64,000 bases of DNA from Apis mellifera (taxonomy: Eukaryota > Arthropoda > Insecta > Hymenoptera > Apidae). A program made the translations under genes and the position numbers. The stretch lies in the NCBI RefSeq assembly GCF_003254395.2, contig NC_037647.1, positions 6,422,876-6,486,875 of the forward strand. Direction: 5' to 3'. How positions within the stretch are numbered: the first letter of the stretch is position 1; every line of letters starts with the position of its first letter. Below the pieces are notes generated by a model, which saw only the letters and a program-made list of their open reading frames with translations, had not been told where the DNA came from and did not search any database. Shown piece by piece: positions 16,584 to 29,852 of this stretch.

Positions 16584-19360
16584 CTGAAAAAATTATGCGT
16601 AAAATTTTAAATTAATGTTTTCAATTAAACAACTTAAGATATTATATATGAATATTAAATAATTAAAAATTTATTATAAGAAAATTTTTCATTACGTCAT
16701 TATTTTTTGTAATTATAGTATAAATAATGTATAAAAAACATATAAAGCAATTATCTATTAGTATACATATTTATAATATATTATATATAGTATCATATAT
16801 ATCATTTGCTTTAAAATACATGGTAAAATAAAAATTTAATATATATACTTACAATTGTATTATTTAGTAAATGATTTTCATGTGTTCACAAAATGTGATT
16901 GAAATGAAATATCAAAATGTATTGCCTTTTTTCCAGCTGCATGCAAGTAATCCCTGGATTAGTCAGTGGTTAGTGACAAATACCTATGTTTTAGAAAAAT
17001 ATACACATAAGGTATATCAGACTAAGATTTCTATGAACTAGTTAATCTACATAAATGAAAAGGTTTTTTACAGAAATACAATTGTACCTCCACCAAAAAA
17101 CATATATTATGTGTTGATCTTTATTTATAACATTTGTAACAATAATATAAAAGTGCTTTACATTTGTTTTATATAAAAGTAGAATAATTCTGTTCATTTT
17201 ACACATTAAGTATTTTCAAACGGAATATAAAAGTATACAATATATTAATTATATTTTTTACATAATATGTTGATATGTTCAATTAGGACGGAATTCAGAT
17301 ATATATTTAGATTAATTGTTGTATGTTTTTTATAACATTAATAACGATCAAGTATTTGCAATTATTTCAAATTGCTTTAAACTGCTTTAATATCATTTTA
17401 ACAATTAAATAAATTGTCTTAACTTAAATGAATACTGGAATTATTTTTTTTAAAACCAAAAATATAAAATTCATCTATAATAATAAAATTTTTCTTAACT
17501 ATATAACATAATTTGTATATACATAATTTCTCAATGTTACTATTGAAAAATTATATAGGTTTACGTATATAATATATATACGTATATATATCATTTTTAT
17601 AAAATTTATTATAAAAGCATGTATTAAATGTTTTATGAATTTTAAAATAAAATTCGATTTATGGAGAATAATAATAATATAATGGAATGATTATACTTTT
17701 CTTTTTTTCAAGTATCTCTATTGTTATTTTTTTATGTTTAACATAACATACTATAAAATGGTGAATATTATTTGTATTACTCAAAAATAAAATGAAATAA
17801 ATGAAAATTACAAAATATTTAAAATGAAATGTAAATTTGATATTATATGTAAATTTTGATGATATATGAAATATAGATCACATTAAAATACTACTATTAT
17901 CAAAAAAATTATATAATGTAAATATTTGAATAAAATTTTTAGTAATTTTATATCGCAATAAAAAATAATATCAAATTTTTTTGCATATTTTTAATATATT
18001 GTTTGCAATAGTTGTTTGTAATTCAACTATTTATACTAATAATTAATGTCAATTTGCTATTTTTTTACATGATTTGTGATAAATTTTTCATATGTATAAC
18101 AAATATAGATTCTAGGAACATATAATTGATTGCTTTAATTATTTTGAATTATGAGTATATCATAATCATCAAATAATTAATTTTAGTTATTTACTACCAA
18201 AATTCGGCATCAAAAAAAAGGTACGAAATATTAACTTGCCTCTAGGCTTGTACTTAAGATGGTCCTCAATAAATTGACAAGGACAACGGGCGGAGACACA
18301 ATGACGTGGTGGAACAGATAAACCCGCGATGTCTCTATTACGTTCCTGTGAGTCTATAACCAGATCAAGTCTGCGGCGCACAAAGTGATGTGCCCATCGA
18401 GATGCATACCTCAGCAACAGCAACTCCGCCCGTTCCTGTCAACACATACCATCATCATTCAGAAACCTAGAGCTGAAGTAGCCTAAATCTGTTTTTTATA
18501 CATTAATAATAATGTATATAACTTATTTATGAAACTTGAAAAATCTGTTATACATAAAGTATATAATTAAATATAAAGACATAATAGATTACAAATTTTT
18601 TTTTTTAACAAACTTTTACCATTTTTTGTTTAACCAAAATTTGTTATTCATATTATTCACCATTTTACAAAAATATTTTCTATATATAAACTATATTTTT
18701 CTACATCAAATTAATTATTCTGAATTATATGATATTCAAATATTATGTACAATTATATGCAATGTTAAAAATAAAACTTGTAATACATACACATATGTGT
18801 AATTATACAAGATTTATACAAATATTAATTTGAATTCTAAATATTTAATAATATAATTAATTAACAAATAATATAATAAAAAATAGTATTAATTATAGTC
18901 AAGTATAATAATCCATATCACCAAAAAATAATTCTAAAAAATATTTCATATATTAATATTATGTAGAAATTTAATTGCAATTATTACAAATAAAAATCTT
19001 ATATAATTAAGTACATTATAAGTACTTTTCATATTTCATATAATTTAATTTTGTTTTATTAATTTTTAATAAAACAAATTTTGATTATTCATCTACTTTT
19101 AATAATATCATTCATATTATTAACAAATAAATCTATTTAAATTCTTTGATTTTTAATGTATCTTTCATTTAATTTTTCAAAAAAATAAATTTCTAAATAA
19201 ATTTTTATTAAAATAATAAGATATTAAAATAACTTGTATAAGTTAAAAAGTTTTTTTTTAAATTTATCAATATTGCTTTAAACAATACTGATTTTAATTT
19301 TGTTATATATTGTTATATAATGCATATTTATATGCATATTTTTTATATGTTTTTGTTTAT

Positions 19361-19391
<31 letters not shown>

Positions 19392-21369
19392 CAATATTGT
19401 TTTAAATGCCTCTATCTTTAAGAAAACTACTCCAGCTAGGACAAAAATCTCTGCCTTGAACATGAGGTTTATTACGTAACCATTCTTCTATATATTGACA
19501 CGGACATAAAGCTGATGCTAAATGACGAGGTGAAGAAGGATTTCCACCTTCCTCATCTACTGTCCAATCCAATCGTCGACGTAAATAATCCTTTGCCCAA
19601 CGTTGTACATAGCGGCAGAATACTTGTTCGCTTTTACCCTAATAGTTTTTAATTTATTATACAAAAAGTAAAATATTATGAAATTCACAAAAAAAAAAGA
19701 AAAAAAAAATATTTTTACAATATATATAAATAATAAAAGTTTTTATAATATATATATTATTAAAATTTTGTAAATATAAAAAATTTAAAATAATTAATAA
19801 ATTTAATTTTTATAAAACAATTATTTAAAATAAAAATTATGTACCTGTTTGCGAGAAATTCTAGTAGTTGTATTGCCTTGTATTACAATATCACTATCAT
19901 CTATATCCATTCGCTGTTGTAATTCCCTTTTTCGACGCATTTCAGAATTTCCATCTTCTCCTATTATTCTTCCTTCACGTTCTTCTCGTTCTATAACTTC
20001 TTGTAATTTTTTCTATTATAAAACAAATTAAGTTTAAAATATATTAATTATATTTAAATATATTACATATTAATTAATCAAATTTTAAATATATTATTAG
20101 TAAATATATAAAATAACATATAATAAAATACAAAAATTTTCAAAAGATGTTTAATTTCAATTAAAAGAAATTTTTTTTGTACAAACTCAATTACATTAAG
20201 CTCTAAATGTTTAAATTAAATAATCATGTATGACACTTGTAATGACACTTACAATGCAATCTGTAGTATCAAAGTATATGAAGCAAAGATTGACTTTGTG
20301 ACATGAAATCTTTCCTCTATCATCCAATCCAAGCAATATTTTATGTCGAAGTAAATGTTTGTTCACTTGCCCCATACATTTTTCAAGATTATGATTCAAT
20401 TTTATCTTGATGAACATGCAAAAAAATATTGCAGCAGCATTGAGGACTAACCACATAACGCCAAGCCCAAATAAAGTAAGACCAGTTACTCCAGAAAATA
20501 ATAAGCCAAGCAATACAATAAATGCAGTAAATATCCAAAGAACAAGAATCCTTTTGTAACATACATTATACATATTGAAACGTACATCATTCACAAGCAA
20601 TTCCATTATATGTACGTAATCTTCTACTGTAAGCTATAAAAATATAATTTATATATTTATATATTATATATTTTATATTATATTTCATATGAGTATAAAA
20701 TTTATAAAAAATAATTTTAAATATTATAAATATATAAAAAAATATTTATAAAAAAAAAATAAAATTCAATTGGAAATGTACCGTTAAACCTTGAGCCATT
20801 AATTCTTCTGGTACTAATTCTGGACGAAATTTAGCTGGAGTAATCCACGGCCATCTGGTATTGATTGGTAAAAGAGTAACTATAGTATCCCCATTGGCAA
20901 AACCTTGTCTAATATTTCCAATAGATGTACTTATAATATTATTAGTAACACTTCTGCCATTGGATATATCTCGGAGATCAATAGTCTTCAAAGAAGCACT
21001 TTTAGGATCAGAAACTCTTATTTCAGATGGTAAATTAAGTTCTGGACTTTCAGATGTAATAGAACGATTTAAACCTGACCTATCTAAATTAATTTGGACG
21101 GATTCAGTTGATATCACAGCACCTCTATATTCATGATTTTTTATTTGTTGATTATCTGAATTATCAACAGATTTTCCAATTTTTTCAACATTCACTGTTA
21201 TTGATTCTGGTTTTATTACAGCTGGTGTATTTGTTTTAGTTTTTTCTTCTATACCATCATTATTTTTAACAGGTGCTTCATCTTCAAATTGGACCCAATT
21301 TTTTGTTCTTGATGATATATTAGGTGAATTAACTACTGATACATGATCAGTTGTATCTTGTGAACTCAT
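16501..21369 (-). CDS. TMEM268: TMEM268-like membrane protein with alternative last exons
   Basis: Common exons 20782-21369, 20253-20633 and 19845-20012 encode 379 residues: a disordered N-terminus (NWVQFEDE), LTVEDYVHIMELL, two membrane spans (RILVLWIFTAFIVLLG, GLGVMWLVLNAAAIFF), then LLRHKILLGL and LCFIYFDTTDCI, which match human TMEM268, and a basic helix. The last common exon ends in phase 0. Isoform A uses 19402-19638 (457 residues). Isoform B skips it, uses 18240-18435, then a GC-AG intron to 16501-16583 (471 residues). Both tails carry RY..RWA...RRRLD and PRH..SA.CPCQ.IE, the C-terminal TMEM268 box. The ATG at 21369 follows an acceptor; a non-coding 5' exon ends at 21906 with donor gtaag. 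The molecular function of the family is poorly known. Confidence 0.82.
18240..18435 (-). other. TMEM268 alternative penultimate exon B (duplicate of A)
   Basis: The acceptor gtgttgacag opens in phase 0 with ERAELLLLRYASRWAHHFVRRR and continues through PPRHCVSARCPCQFIEDHL. It is colinear and homologous with exon A. The 3' boundary reads AGAG|GCAAGT, the typical context of a GC donor, and phase 1 joins cleanly to 16583. If not spliced it would read on to a stop at 18187. Its base composition is far richer in G and C than its surroundings. Confidence 0.75.
19361..19386. repeat. Short TA microsatellite
   Basis: About 13 TA units immediately 3' of the isoform A stop codon, probably in its 3' UTR. 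Confidence 0.9.
19402..19638 (-). other. TMEM268 alternative last exon A
   Basis: The acceptor (aaactattag) opens in phase 0 with GKSEQVFCRYVQRWAKDYLRRR and runs to a TAA stop after DFCPSW..LKDRGI, giving 78 residues. It contains the CPCQYIEEW box. No donor is needed, so it is terminal. Codon use is AT-biased like the rest of the gene. Confidence 0.8.
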
Positions 21370-22204
21370 TTTCACTAAAGAAATATTAAAAAAACAAATA
21401 AATAATATATATAAAGAAAATCATTTCATGTAAAATCATTTCATGTATTCAAAAATATTAAACATATTTTGTTATATGTATAATTTAAAAAATGATTTTA
21501 TTTAATAATTTATAATATATTAAATTAATTATCCATATATTTATTAAATGTAATGTCAAATGTTATTAAATAGAAATATAAAAAAATAGGGAGTGTCTAC
21601 AAAGATGTATTTTACAATATAAACATGAATTAAAATATAGATATATATATATAAAATATGAAAGTATAATAAAAAATTAAAATATTATGTTAAATAATAT
21701 TTTTAATAACATAATTATAAAATTTCAAAGCAAAAATTATAAATTCGTATAAAATGTGAAAACCATATATATATGCATGAAAACCAAAATTTGTGAAAAT
21801 ATTTACGTATATACAATCTTTATTATTAATACAACGAAGATAATATTATATATTTATATTTAATATATTATACATAGAAAAATTATATAATTAAATCTTT
21901 CTTACCTATCGTGATTTGACCTATCTCATATCCGTGAGGTGAAAAGGTACGTAATACATGAAATCAAGGTGTGCAGCATTGCGATACGAAAAACAAGGGT
22001 GGGGCAAAAAATACTATAACGATATTGTATAATAATGTATATATATTTATAATATGATAATTTGCCATAAATGTGTATACATATATCATTATCTGTATCA
22101 TTCTTGAATATCTAATACGTATATAAGTAAACAATTGCGTGTATATATTAATAAATATAATAATATGCATTATTTCATAAGATTATATACGTTTTTGATA
22201 TAGT

Positions 22205-22276
<72 letters not shown>

Positions 22277-22519
22277 TATATACATATTAATTAAAATTGA
22301 TTGTTAATTCATTTATATATTTTTATATAATTTATAGATATAAATATATTTTTACAGATATATATATATATATATAAGAATTAAGAATAATATTTACTTG
22401 TCAAAGATAATTGTTTTTCATAACATTATTAAGATTGAAATATATATGCAGAAATATTATTGATATATTATAAAGTATTTACTACTATCGTGAAATTGTA
22501 TTAAATACAATTCAATGCA
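21370..22519. promoter_or_regulatory. Head-to-head region between TMEM268 and TTC19
   Basis: It contains the TMEM268 5' intron, a non-coding first exon whose donor is the complement of cttac at 21901-21905, and the two divergent promoters. Between 22200 and 22370 lie TA-rich microsatellites broken by TG steps. No additional gene is visible; reading frames here are AT-rich noise. Confidence 0.5.
22204..22282. repeat. TA/TG microsatellite
   Basis: Three blocks of TA units separated by TATGTA steps, about 80 bp in all, in the divergent promoter region. Confidence 0.92.
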
Positions 22520-23881
22520 ATGGTTCGACGAAAGATAATTATAAATGTATTAAAATATGTTCAAATAGTTACAAAGTCTAATTATGTTTTTGCTAATGTG
22601 TATTTATTACATCAAAGAAAAAATATGTTTATGACATATTTGCAACAAGTTAATAGAATAAAAAGAAATTATAATACTTATCAGTGGAAAAATACATCAC
22701 AAACTAAATTTTTTATTGTATCAGGTAGTTTTTTATTTAATTTATTTAAATCTAAAGAAGAAAAAGATGATATTGAAGAATTAAAAATGACAATTAAACG
22801 ATCAATTTTATTAATTCAGGTTAGATATAATATTTTTATATTATCATAATTGATGATAATATAAAAGTTAAATATATTGCATAAGTAGTCAAGTATTAAA
22901 TACAATTTTTTATTTTAATATTATTTTAACATAAATAATTCTAATATTTATAGAAACAAGAATTTCTAAAAGCAGAACAAATGCTACATGTTGCTTTAAA
23001 TCAAGCACAAATTTTACAGCATTATGATGGTATAACTTATGTGTATGATGTAATGGCAAATTTAGCATATGAAATAAATGATTTTAAAAAAGCAGAAAAT
23101 CTATTTATATCAGTTTTAAAAAGATTAATAGCTAAAGGAATTCCACAAGATGATTTAGCAGTCATTCATATTAGTCTTAAAATTGCTGATATTTATGATA
23201 AGATAGGAGATACACAGTAAGCAATCATATAATTTTATTTATTTTTCAATTATATTTTTTTTTGGATTCTTTATGAAATATATTTGATTTAATACAAAAT
23301 ATTTTACCATTGTAGAAAAGCAGAAAATGGATATAAATTTTGTTTACAACATTTGCAAAATCATTTGATTAAAGATAATCAAAATCAAGATATATTACAA
23401 TTGTTAGGTTTGACATTGGAAAAATATGCATCTATGCTTTTTTCACAATCACAGTATACTAATGCCTTTGAATACTTTACTCAAGCTTATGATATATCTA
23501 TAAAAATAAATGGTGAAAAAAATGAACAAACTGTTATTTTATTGAATAATTTAGGAAGTGTTTGTTATATGTTAAAAAAATATGACCAAACTATTCAATA
23601 TTTATCTAAAGCTGCAGAATTAGGTAATACTAATATTATTTTATTATCTTTATATTAATTTAAATGTATGAATTATATTTTTAGGAAAAAAATTACCAGA
23701 TATGATTGAATTAGGTTCTGTTTATGTCAATTTGGGAAATACATTTATTGCAAAAGGACTTTATGAAGAAGCAAAAAAAAATTGTAGTGAAGGAGAATAT
23801 TTAGCAAAAACTAGAAATGATAATGATACTATAATAGAAGCTAAAAAATGTTTTGAACAATTAAAAAGTTTAATATCTTAA
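22520..23881 (+). CDS. TTC19: TTC19, complex III assembly TPR protein
   Basis: Four exons, 22520-22819, 22954-23216, 23316-23623 and 23685-23881, give 355 residues. The N-terminus is basic with a hydrophobic segment (FFIVSGSFLFNLF), consistent with mitochondrial import and inner-membrane anchoring. The body is helical TPR repeats: KAEQMLHVALNQA, ITYVYDVMANLAYEI, KKAENLFISVL, LAVIHISLKIADIYDKIGD, a distinctive order shared with human TTC19, then NAFEYFTQAYDISIKINGE and YVNLGNTFIAKGLYEEAKK. TTC19 helps Rieske protein turnover and respiratory complex III maturation. The start is the first ATG, with the targeting-like N-terminus following directly. It lies head-to-head with TMEM268. Confidence 0.88.
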
Positions 23882-24927
23882 TATAAAATATCAAATAAGA
23901 TTATTTCAAATTTGTTTTAAATTATAAATATATTAATATTATGTGTTATATTAAATTATATATAATAATATATTGTAATTATATATAATATATAATTGTA
24001 TGATATATCAGTTACATAATGAAAAAATATTAAATATATTTTATTTATAATATAAGATTATATATTTATAATATATTTGTTACACTTTTTTAAATAATTG
24101 ATAAAATAATTGATAATTTTATATCATATATATTATTAAATTTATTAAAATATTTTATTCTTCTAAAAAATCCACTCTTTTAAAAAATTTATGAGATTTT
24201 ACTCTTTTCCTTTTTTAAAACTTAAAATTTCTTATAATATAGCAGTTGATACAAGTACAAAAAAAATTTATTTATATTTTATTTGAAATTAAAACCCTTT
24301 CTTTTTTTAATTATAGGATAATATTTTTATATATATATAAAACTATCTATGAATATATATGAATATAATATAAAAGATATATCAGTTCACAATATAAACA
24401 AATTTTTAAGACAAGTTTTATAAAAAAAAACATTATTTTGTATAGTTGAACACAAAATGGTTTATACAAATAAATATAGGTAATATTAAAAATCAATATT
24501 AATATTTAAAAAAAATATCACGAATGTATTAATATTTGATTTTATATTATTCTTCTTATTCTTCTTCGTATTATTTCTTATGAGACTAGTAATAGATTAT
24601 TTTAATATTTTCCAATGCATATTAATAACTCTTTTAATTTTCTATTTATGATATTTCTTATTTATGACGAATGATATTTAAAATTGTACTGATTTTTATC
24701 TTTGTATTCGCTCTATTATTTTTTATAATACTAACATTTATAATAATCATACAGCATTGCTTTCACTGGTATTCATGCTATATAACATATTAGAATAGTC
24801 ACTAATATTCATTAAGTAATATAATTACAATATTGTAAAAATATAAACTCCAATTTTGAGTTCTTATTATAGCAGTCAAATGAATTATTAAGTGATCACA
24901 ATATGTTGAAAAAAATGTAATATAAAA
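23882..24927. other. Convergent 3' region (TTC19 / SLC39A7)
   Basis: 1 kb of AT-rich sequence. It presumably contains both 3' UTRs; no coding or RNA gene was found. Confidence 0.6.
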
Positions 24928-26367
24928 CTATTCATATTCTGCTATAAGTACCATCATATATACACCTAAGAGAAGTGCAATAATTTCTTTTACAGATTGT
25001 CTAAAATTAGTATCTGTTAAAAGTTCTGGTATTACAGAAACTGTAGCTATATAAATAAATCCACCAGCTGTAAATGGAAGAATCCACATAGTTGCAAGAT
25101 CACCTGAAAAATTCAATAAAAAAATTAAATTGAAAATTTTTATTAAAAGATATTTAATATTTAATAAAAAGATTTACAAACATAATATTTTAAATTTAAT
25201 TTTAAAATAAATAAATATTTATATATTTGTTTAAATTTATTCTTACCCATGCCTTCTGCTAATAATGATACATAAGTTCCCAACAAAGCACCTATAGCAG
25301 TACTAAGTTGAAGCAACATAGCCTGTAATTAAATTAAAATTACGTAATTAAATTATTATATAATATTAAAAACTTCTTTTGTTAATTTTTTTTATATATC
25401 TTACTTTTTGTTTACTATAACCACTTTGTATTAAAATAGCAAAGTCTCCTATTTCATGAGGTATTTCATGTAATAAAATTGTAAATGTAGTAATATAACC
25501 AATATTTTTTCCAGCTAAATAGCTAGCTCCAATAGCAAGACCATCTGTAAAATTATGTAAAAAATCTGCAACTAAATTTAAATAACCAGCAATTTTAATT
25601 TCATTTTGTATATTTTTTGTTTCTTTTTCTTTAGAAATAACATCAAACTTATCAATATCTTTCTGTAATTTATTATCATCTTTGTTTTCTTTTGATAGAT
25701 TTTCTGTAATACTTATCTTATTTGTATGTAAATGACTATGATCACTTTTAATAATTCTCACTGCTTTTTCAACAATTAAAAACATGATAATACCTAATAA
25801 TACGCATAAGCCAACAGACATATCATGTCCATGATTTGATTCTTCATCTTTATTATGAGAATTTGTATATGAATGTACTTCTTCAGAAGATTCATACATA
25901 TGAGGAATTAAAGCATGAGGAATTAAATGTAAAAATGCATCTCCCAATAAACCACCAGATGCAAAACTTAATAATACCTTAAGCAATGGTTCACATTCTT
26001 TAGTATTATCTAAAGGTACAAAGAATAAAATAAAAAAGGGAGCTGCTGATATAATTAAAGTAGATGCAGTAGCTTTAAGAATCACTTTGTTGTAAGTTCT
26101 GTCAGACAAAACTGATTTATATTGATGATCATAATTATCATTTTCATGTTTATGTTTATGTATAATTTCTTTATGATGTATAGAATATTGATTCTGTAAA
26201 TATGCTTCATTGGCTTCCTTGCTATATTTAAAGCTTGGTGATCTTTCATGTTCATGAGCTTGACAAAAACTTGGTAAATTTAAAATTATTAACAATAAAA
26301 ATGTGCCAAGTGCAATTCGTAAAATCCATTTATTTGTATTATTTCTTTGTTGGTTATCTTCTGTCAT
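24928..26367 (-). CDS. Catsup: Zinc transporter SLC39A7 / ZIP7 (Catsup)
   Basis: Exons 25405-26367, 25247-25322 and 24928-25103 give 404 residues. A hydrophobic N-terminus (ILRIALGTFLLLIILNL) precedes a His-rich luminal segment (HEHERS, HHKEIIHKHKHEN). ZIP membrane segments follow, including GDAFLHLIPHAL, LVADFLHNFTDGLAIGASY with the metal-site HNxxDG, and LLHEIPHEIGDFAIL with HExPHE. A His/Lys-rich loop lies between the third and fourth segments. The C-terminus LPFTAGGFIYIATVSVIPELL..MMVLIAEYE is nearly the ZIP7 ending. ZIP7 releases zinc from ER and Golgi; Drosophila Catsup also restrains catecholamine synthesis and affects Notch trafficking. The ATG at 26367 is chosen because upstream frames have none. 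Confidence 0.93.
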
Positions 26368-26950
26368 TATGATCGTTTCTATAATTTTGCACAAATGTAT
26401 TAAAATATAGCTGGATTATATATTGTTGCAAGTGCATAAAAGTGCAAAAACTTTAATATTATAATTATGAGAAATAACATTAAAAAATTGCGGCCACGTC
26501 ACTGGATAATGTGTTATCGGAATAAAGTTGTTTAGTTTTTTTAAAACTAACGTATTAATGTTGGTAACATTGATTTGTTAATAATTCTTAGTTATTGGCT
26601 ATTCTGATAGCTTGTAAATTTTAAATTCAAGAAATGGTTGTGATAATAATTGAGAATGTACTATATTTTAAATAAAATGTCAGCAAATTAATCAGTTTGT
26701 TGTTAATATATAAACATATAATCATAATATTAAAGTATTAAACATGATATAATTTTATAAAAAGTTTATTTTTATCTTTAAATCATTGTTACGAAAAAAT
26801 TCGTTATATAGAATCTAAACTGTGGATGGCGGAAATCCTTACAAATATTCCACGTGAATTGTCAAAGAACAAAATTTAGTAAGGTTAGTTAAAAGAAAAG
26901 AAAATTTTTTTGATTTAATTAATGAAATTTTGATATAGACTTTTAATAGC
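26368..26950. promoter_or_regulatory. Divergent promoter of SLC39A7 and the KIF14 kinesin
   Basis: 583 bp separate the two start codons. A CCACGTCA word at 26494-26501 reads TGACGTGG toward SLC39A7, identical to the XBP1/ATF6 unfolded-protein-response element core. CCACGTGA near 26861 is an E-box-like word close to the kinesin start. Transcription starts cannot be seen directly. Confidence 0.45.
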
Positions 26951-29814
26951 ATGTCACATAATACTTTAAAATCTATGAAACATGGATTTTATGATGCCAT
27001 TTTTTCAAGTTCGCCTATTAATTTCGATAAAGAAAATATTAATTATCTAAATGAAAAGTAAGTTTTTTTTTATATTAATATACTATTATTAAAATATTAT
27101 ATATTATTTATATTATTTATTCTACTATCTTGTAGGGAAGAAACATGTTCTGATACATTTGATACACCTCAAAAAAGAATTCAAGATCATAATGAAAATA
27201 AATGTTTAAAATTTGAAAAACATAAAATATTACTTGACAATGATATTGAAAATTCAAAAATAACAAGTACGCCTTGTACTATAAATCTTATTCATTCAAA
27301 ATCTACAAATATACTTAAAAAAAAACAAACTTTATTCTCTGAAAATGAAGCATCTGAATCAAAATGTAAAATTTCTACAAAAGCATGTACAACTTCATTA
27401 AATGAAAAAATTCTAACTACTATGCACTCTTATACTCCTAAACAATATAAAATTCATACTGCTATAAGTAGTTCAAAAATAAATACTTTACCTTCAAATA
27501 AAACACCTATAAAACGTTATTTTAGTGATAATATTTTATCACAAGTTACTCCTGATTGTTTTAATGTTGTTCAAGTTGAAACACCATCTAATAAATTAAA
27601 TGAAATTGATATTGAAGATCAAACAGTATATGAAGAAGAAAATACTAATTTAACTGTAGGAATACGTGTTAGACCTTTAAATACAAAGTAAATTATTATA
27701 TTTTTGAATTTTTTTTTTGAAATATTATATTATAATTTCATATTTTTAATTATAATAATATTATTAATAATATTATATAATATTATTTTAATATTTTTTT
27801 TTATTTTTTGTGACTTTAGAGAATTAAATGATTCAAAAATTACATCAGTTATACAAGTATATGGTCAAAATGTTATTGTTACTTGTGAATCTGTTCAACA
27901 TACTTTTACATATGATCATTGCTTTATGTCACATGTGGATATATCACAACCTGATTGTGCTAATCAAGAAATTGTTTTTAAAAATATGGTTCTACCATTG
28001 GTACAAAATGCTTTTGAAGGATATAATGTTTGTTTGTTTGCTTATGGACAAACTGGTTCTGGTAAAAGTTATAGCATGATGGGTCAAGAATCTACTCAGA
28101 TTAATGCATCATCATTTGATGAAGCAATTGGTATTATTCCAAGGTTTTGTCAAGAAATATTTGCAAGAATATCTAATAATATGAACATTAAAACTACAGT
28201 AGAAATTAGTTATTTTGAAATTTATAATGAGAAAATACATGATCTTTTAACAAATGTTAACAATGGAGTAAAAAGAGCTCCTCTTAAAGTTAGAGAACAT
28301 CCTGTATTTGGTCCATATATTGTTGATTTAAGTCAACATTGTGTACAAAACTATAAAGATTTACAAGTATATTTTTATATTATATTATATATTAATATAT
28401 ATACAATAAAAATGTTTATTTATAAATATATTTATTTTAGACTTGGCTGAAAGTGGGTAATTCTCAAAGAGCTACAGCAGCAACTGGAATGAATGAAAAA
28501 AGTTCCAGATCACATAGTATATTTAGTATTATATTAACACAAACTCAAATAAATAACCAATTAGATAATGGATCTATAGATGCTAGTCGTCGAAGTAAAA
28601 TTAATTTAGTAGATTTAGCAGGAAGTGAGAGATTAAGTCAAACTTGTGCAAGTGGTGATAGGTTAAAGGTATTTTATATTATATTTAATTATTTAATTAT
28701 TGTTTAATAATTTTTTTATAATATATCATTAATTGTACATTCTAGGAAGGTGTATCTATTAATAAATCATTATTAACTTTGGGAAAAGTGATTGCATCTT
28801 TAGCTGAAAATACAAGTAATCGTAAACGAGGTTTTGTTCCATATCGTGAATCTGTTCTTACATGGCTGCTAAAGGTAAGTACTATTAAATTATTAAAATA
28901 AAATTTTATATAAATAAATAATATTCTTTATTAAATCTTCATTAAAATTTTTATTTTAACAGTCTTTAAATATTACTATATATATAGTATCTATTTTATC
29001 TAAATATAATGAAATATTTTTTAATGAAAAGATATTGAAATATTATGAAAAAATATTTTTTAAAAAATTATTATTTATAAGGATTATTTTTATATAGTAT
29101 TAATAAAATTTTTTTTACAAAACTTATTGTATGAAAAATAAAGGGAACAGTCATAAATAAAAAGATGAATAGTATAGTATCATTTTATGTATTTCTTATT
29201 TTTCATATTATAAGTTACAATAAACTAAACTAATTTTTGATATAAATATATTTTAATACTTTTTTTATAAGAAATAATAAGTTACATCAATTAGTTAGCA
29301 TTAAAAATTATATGATTTCATTTAAAAAATTGAAATTAACTTTTATACAATCTATATGATTACAGAAAAGCTATTATTATTATTAATAAAATTATATCAT
29401 TTTTTTATATCAAACAACTTTTGTGACAAAATTTTTTTCATAATATTTTTTTCTTAAAAAATATTTCTCTGTATATATAAACAAAAAAGACTCACTGTAT
29501 ATTAATATAAGCAGCTATATTGTAAGCAGCTATCATATATCTTATTTTTTTTTTTTTTTACAAAATTTGTAATTTTGTAAAATTTTTAATTAAATTTACT
29601 TTATTTTTGAAAATATCTTTATATAGTTATATATGTATATTCAGTCTTACAAATTATTCAATTTTTCATTGAATATTTAATTGGTTTAATTTAATATCAA
29701 AATATTTCTTAAGCATCATAATTAATTTTTATCGAATAAAAAAATGCATATTAATTTATAGTTTAATATTATGTTAACTATAAATATATTAATATTCATT
29801 TTAGTGTTCATCAT

Positions 29815-29852
<38 letters not shown>

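Noticed and set aside
16936..17012. Plus-strand exon-like stretch (ccag|ctgcatgcaag..cataag|gtatat) of 25 codons
   Set aside because: No neighbouring coding exon in phase and no recognisable protein; it lies in the intron or 3' region of TMEM268.
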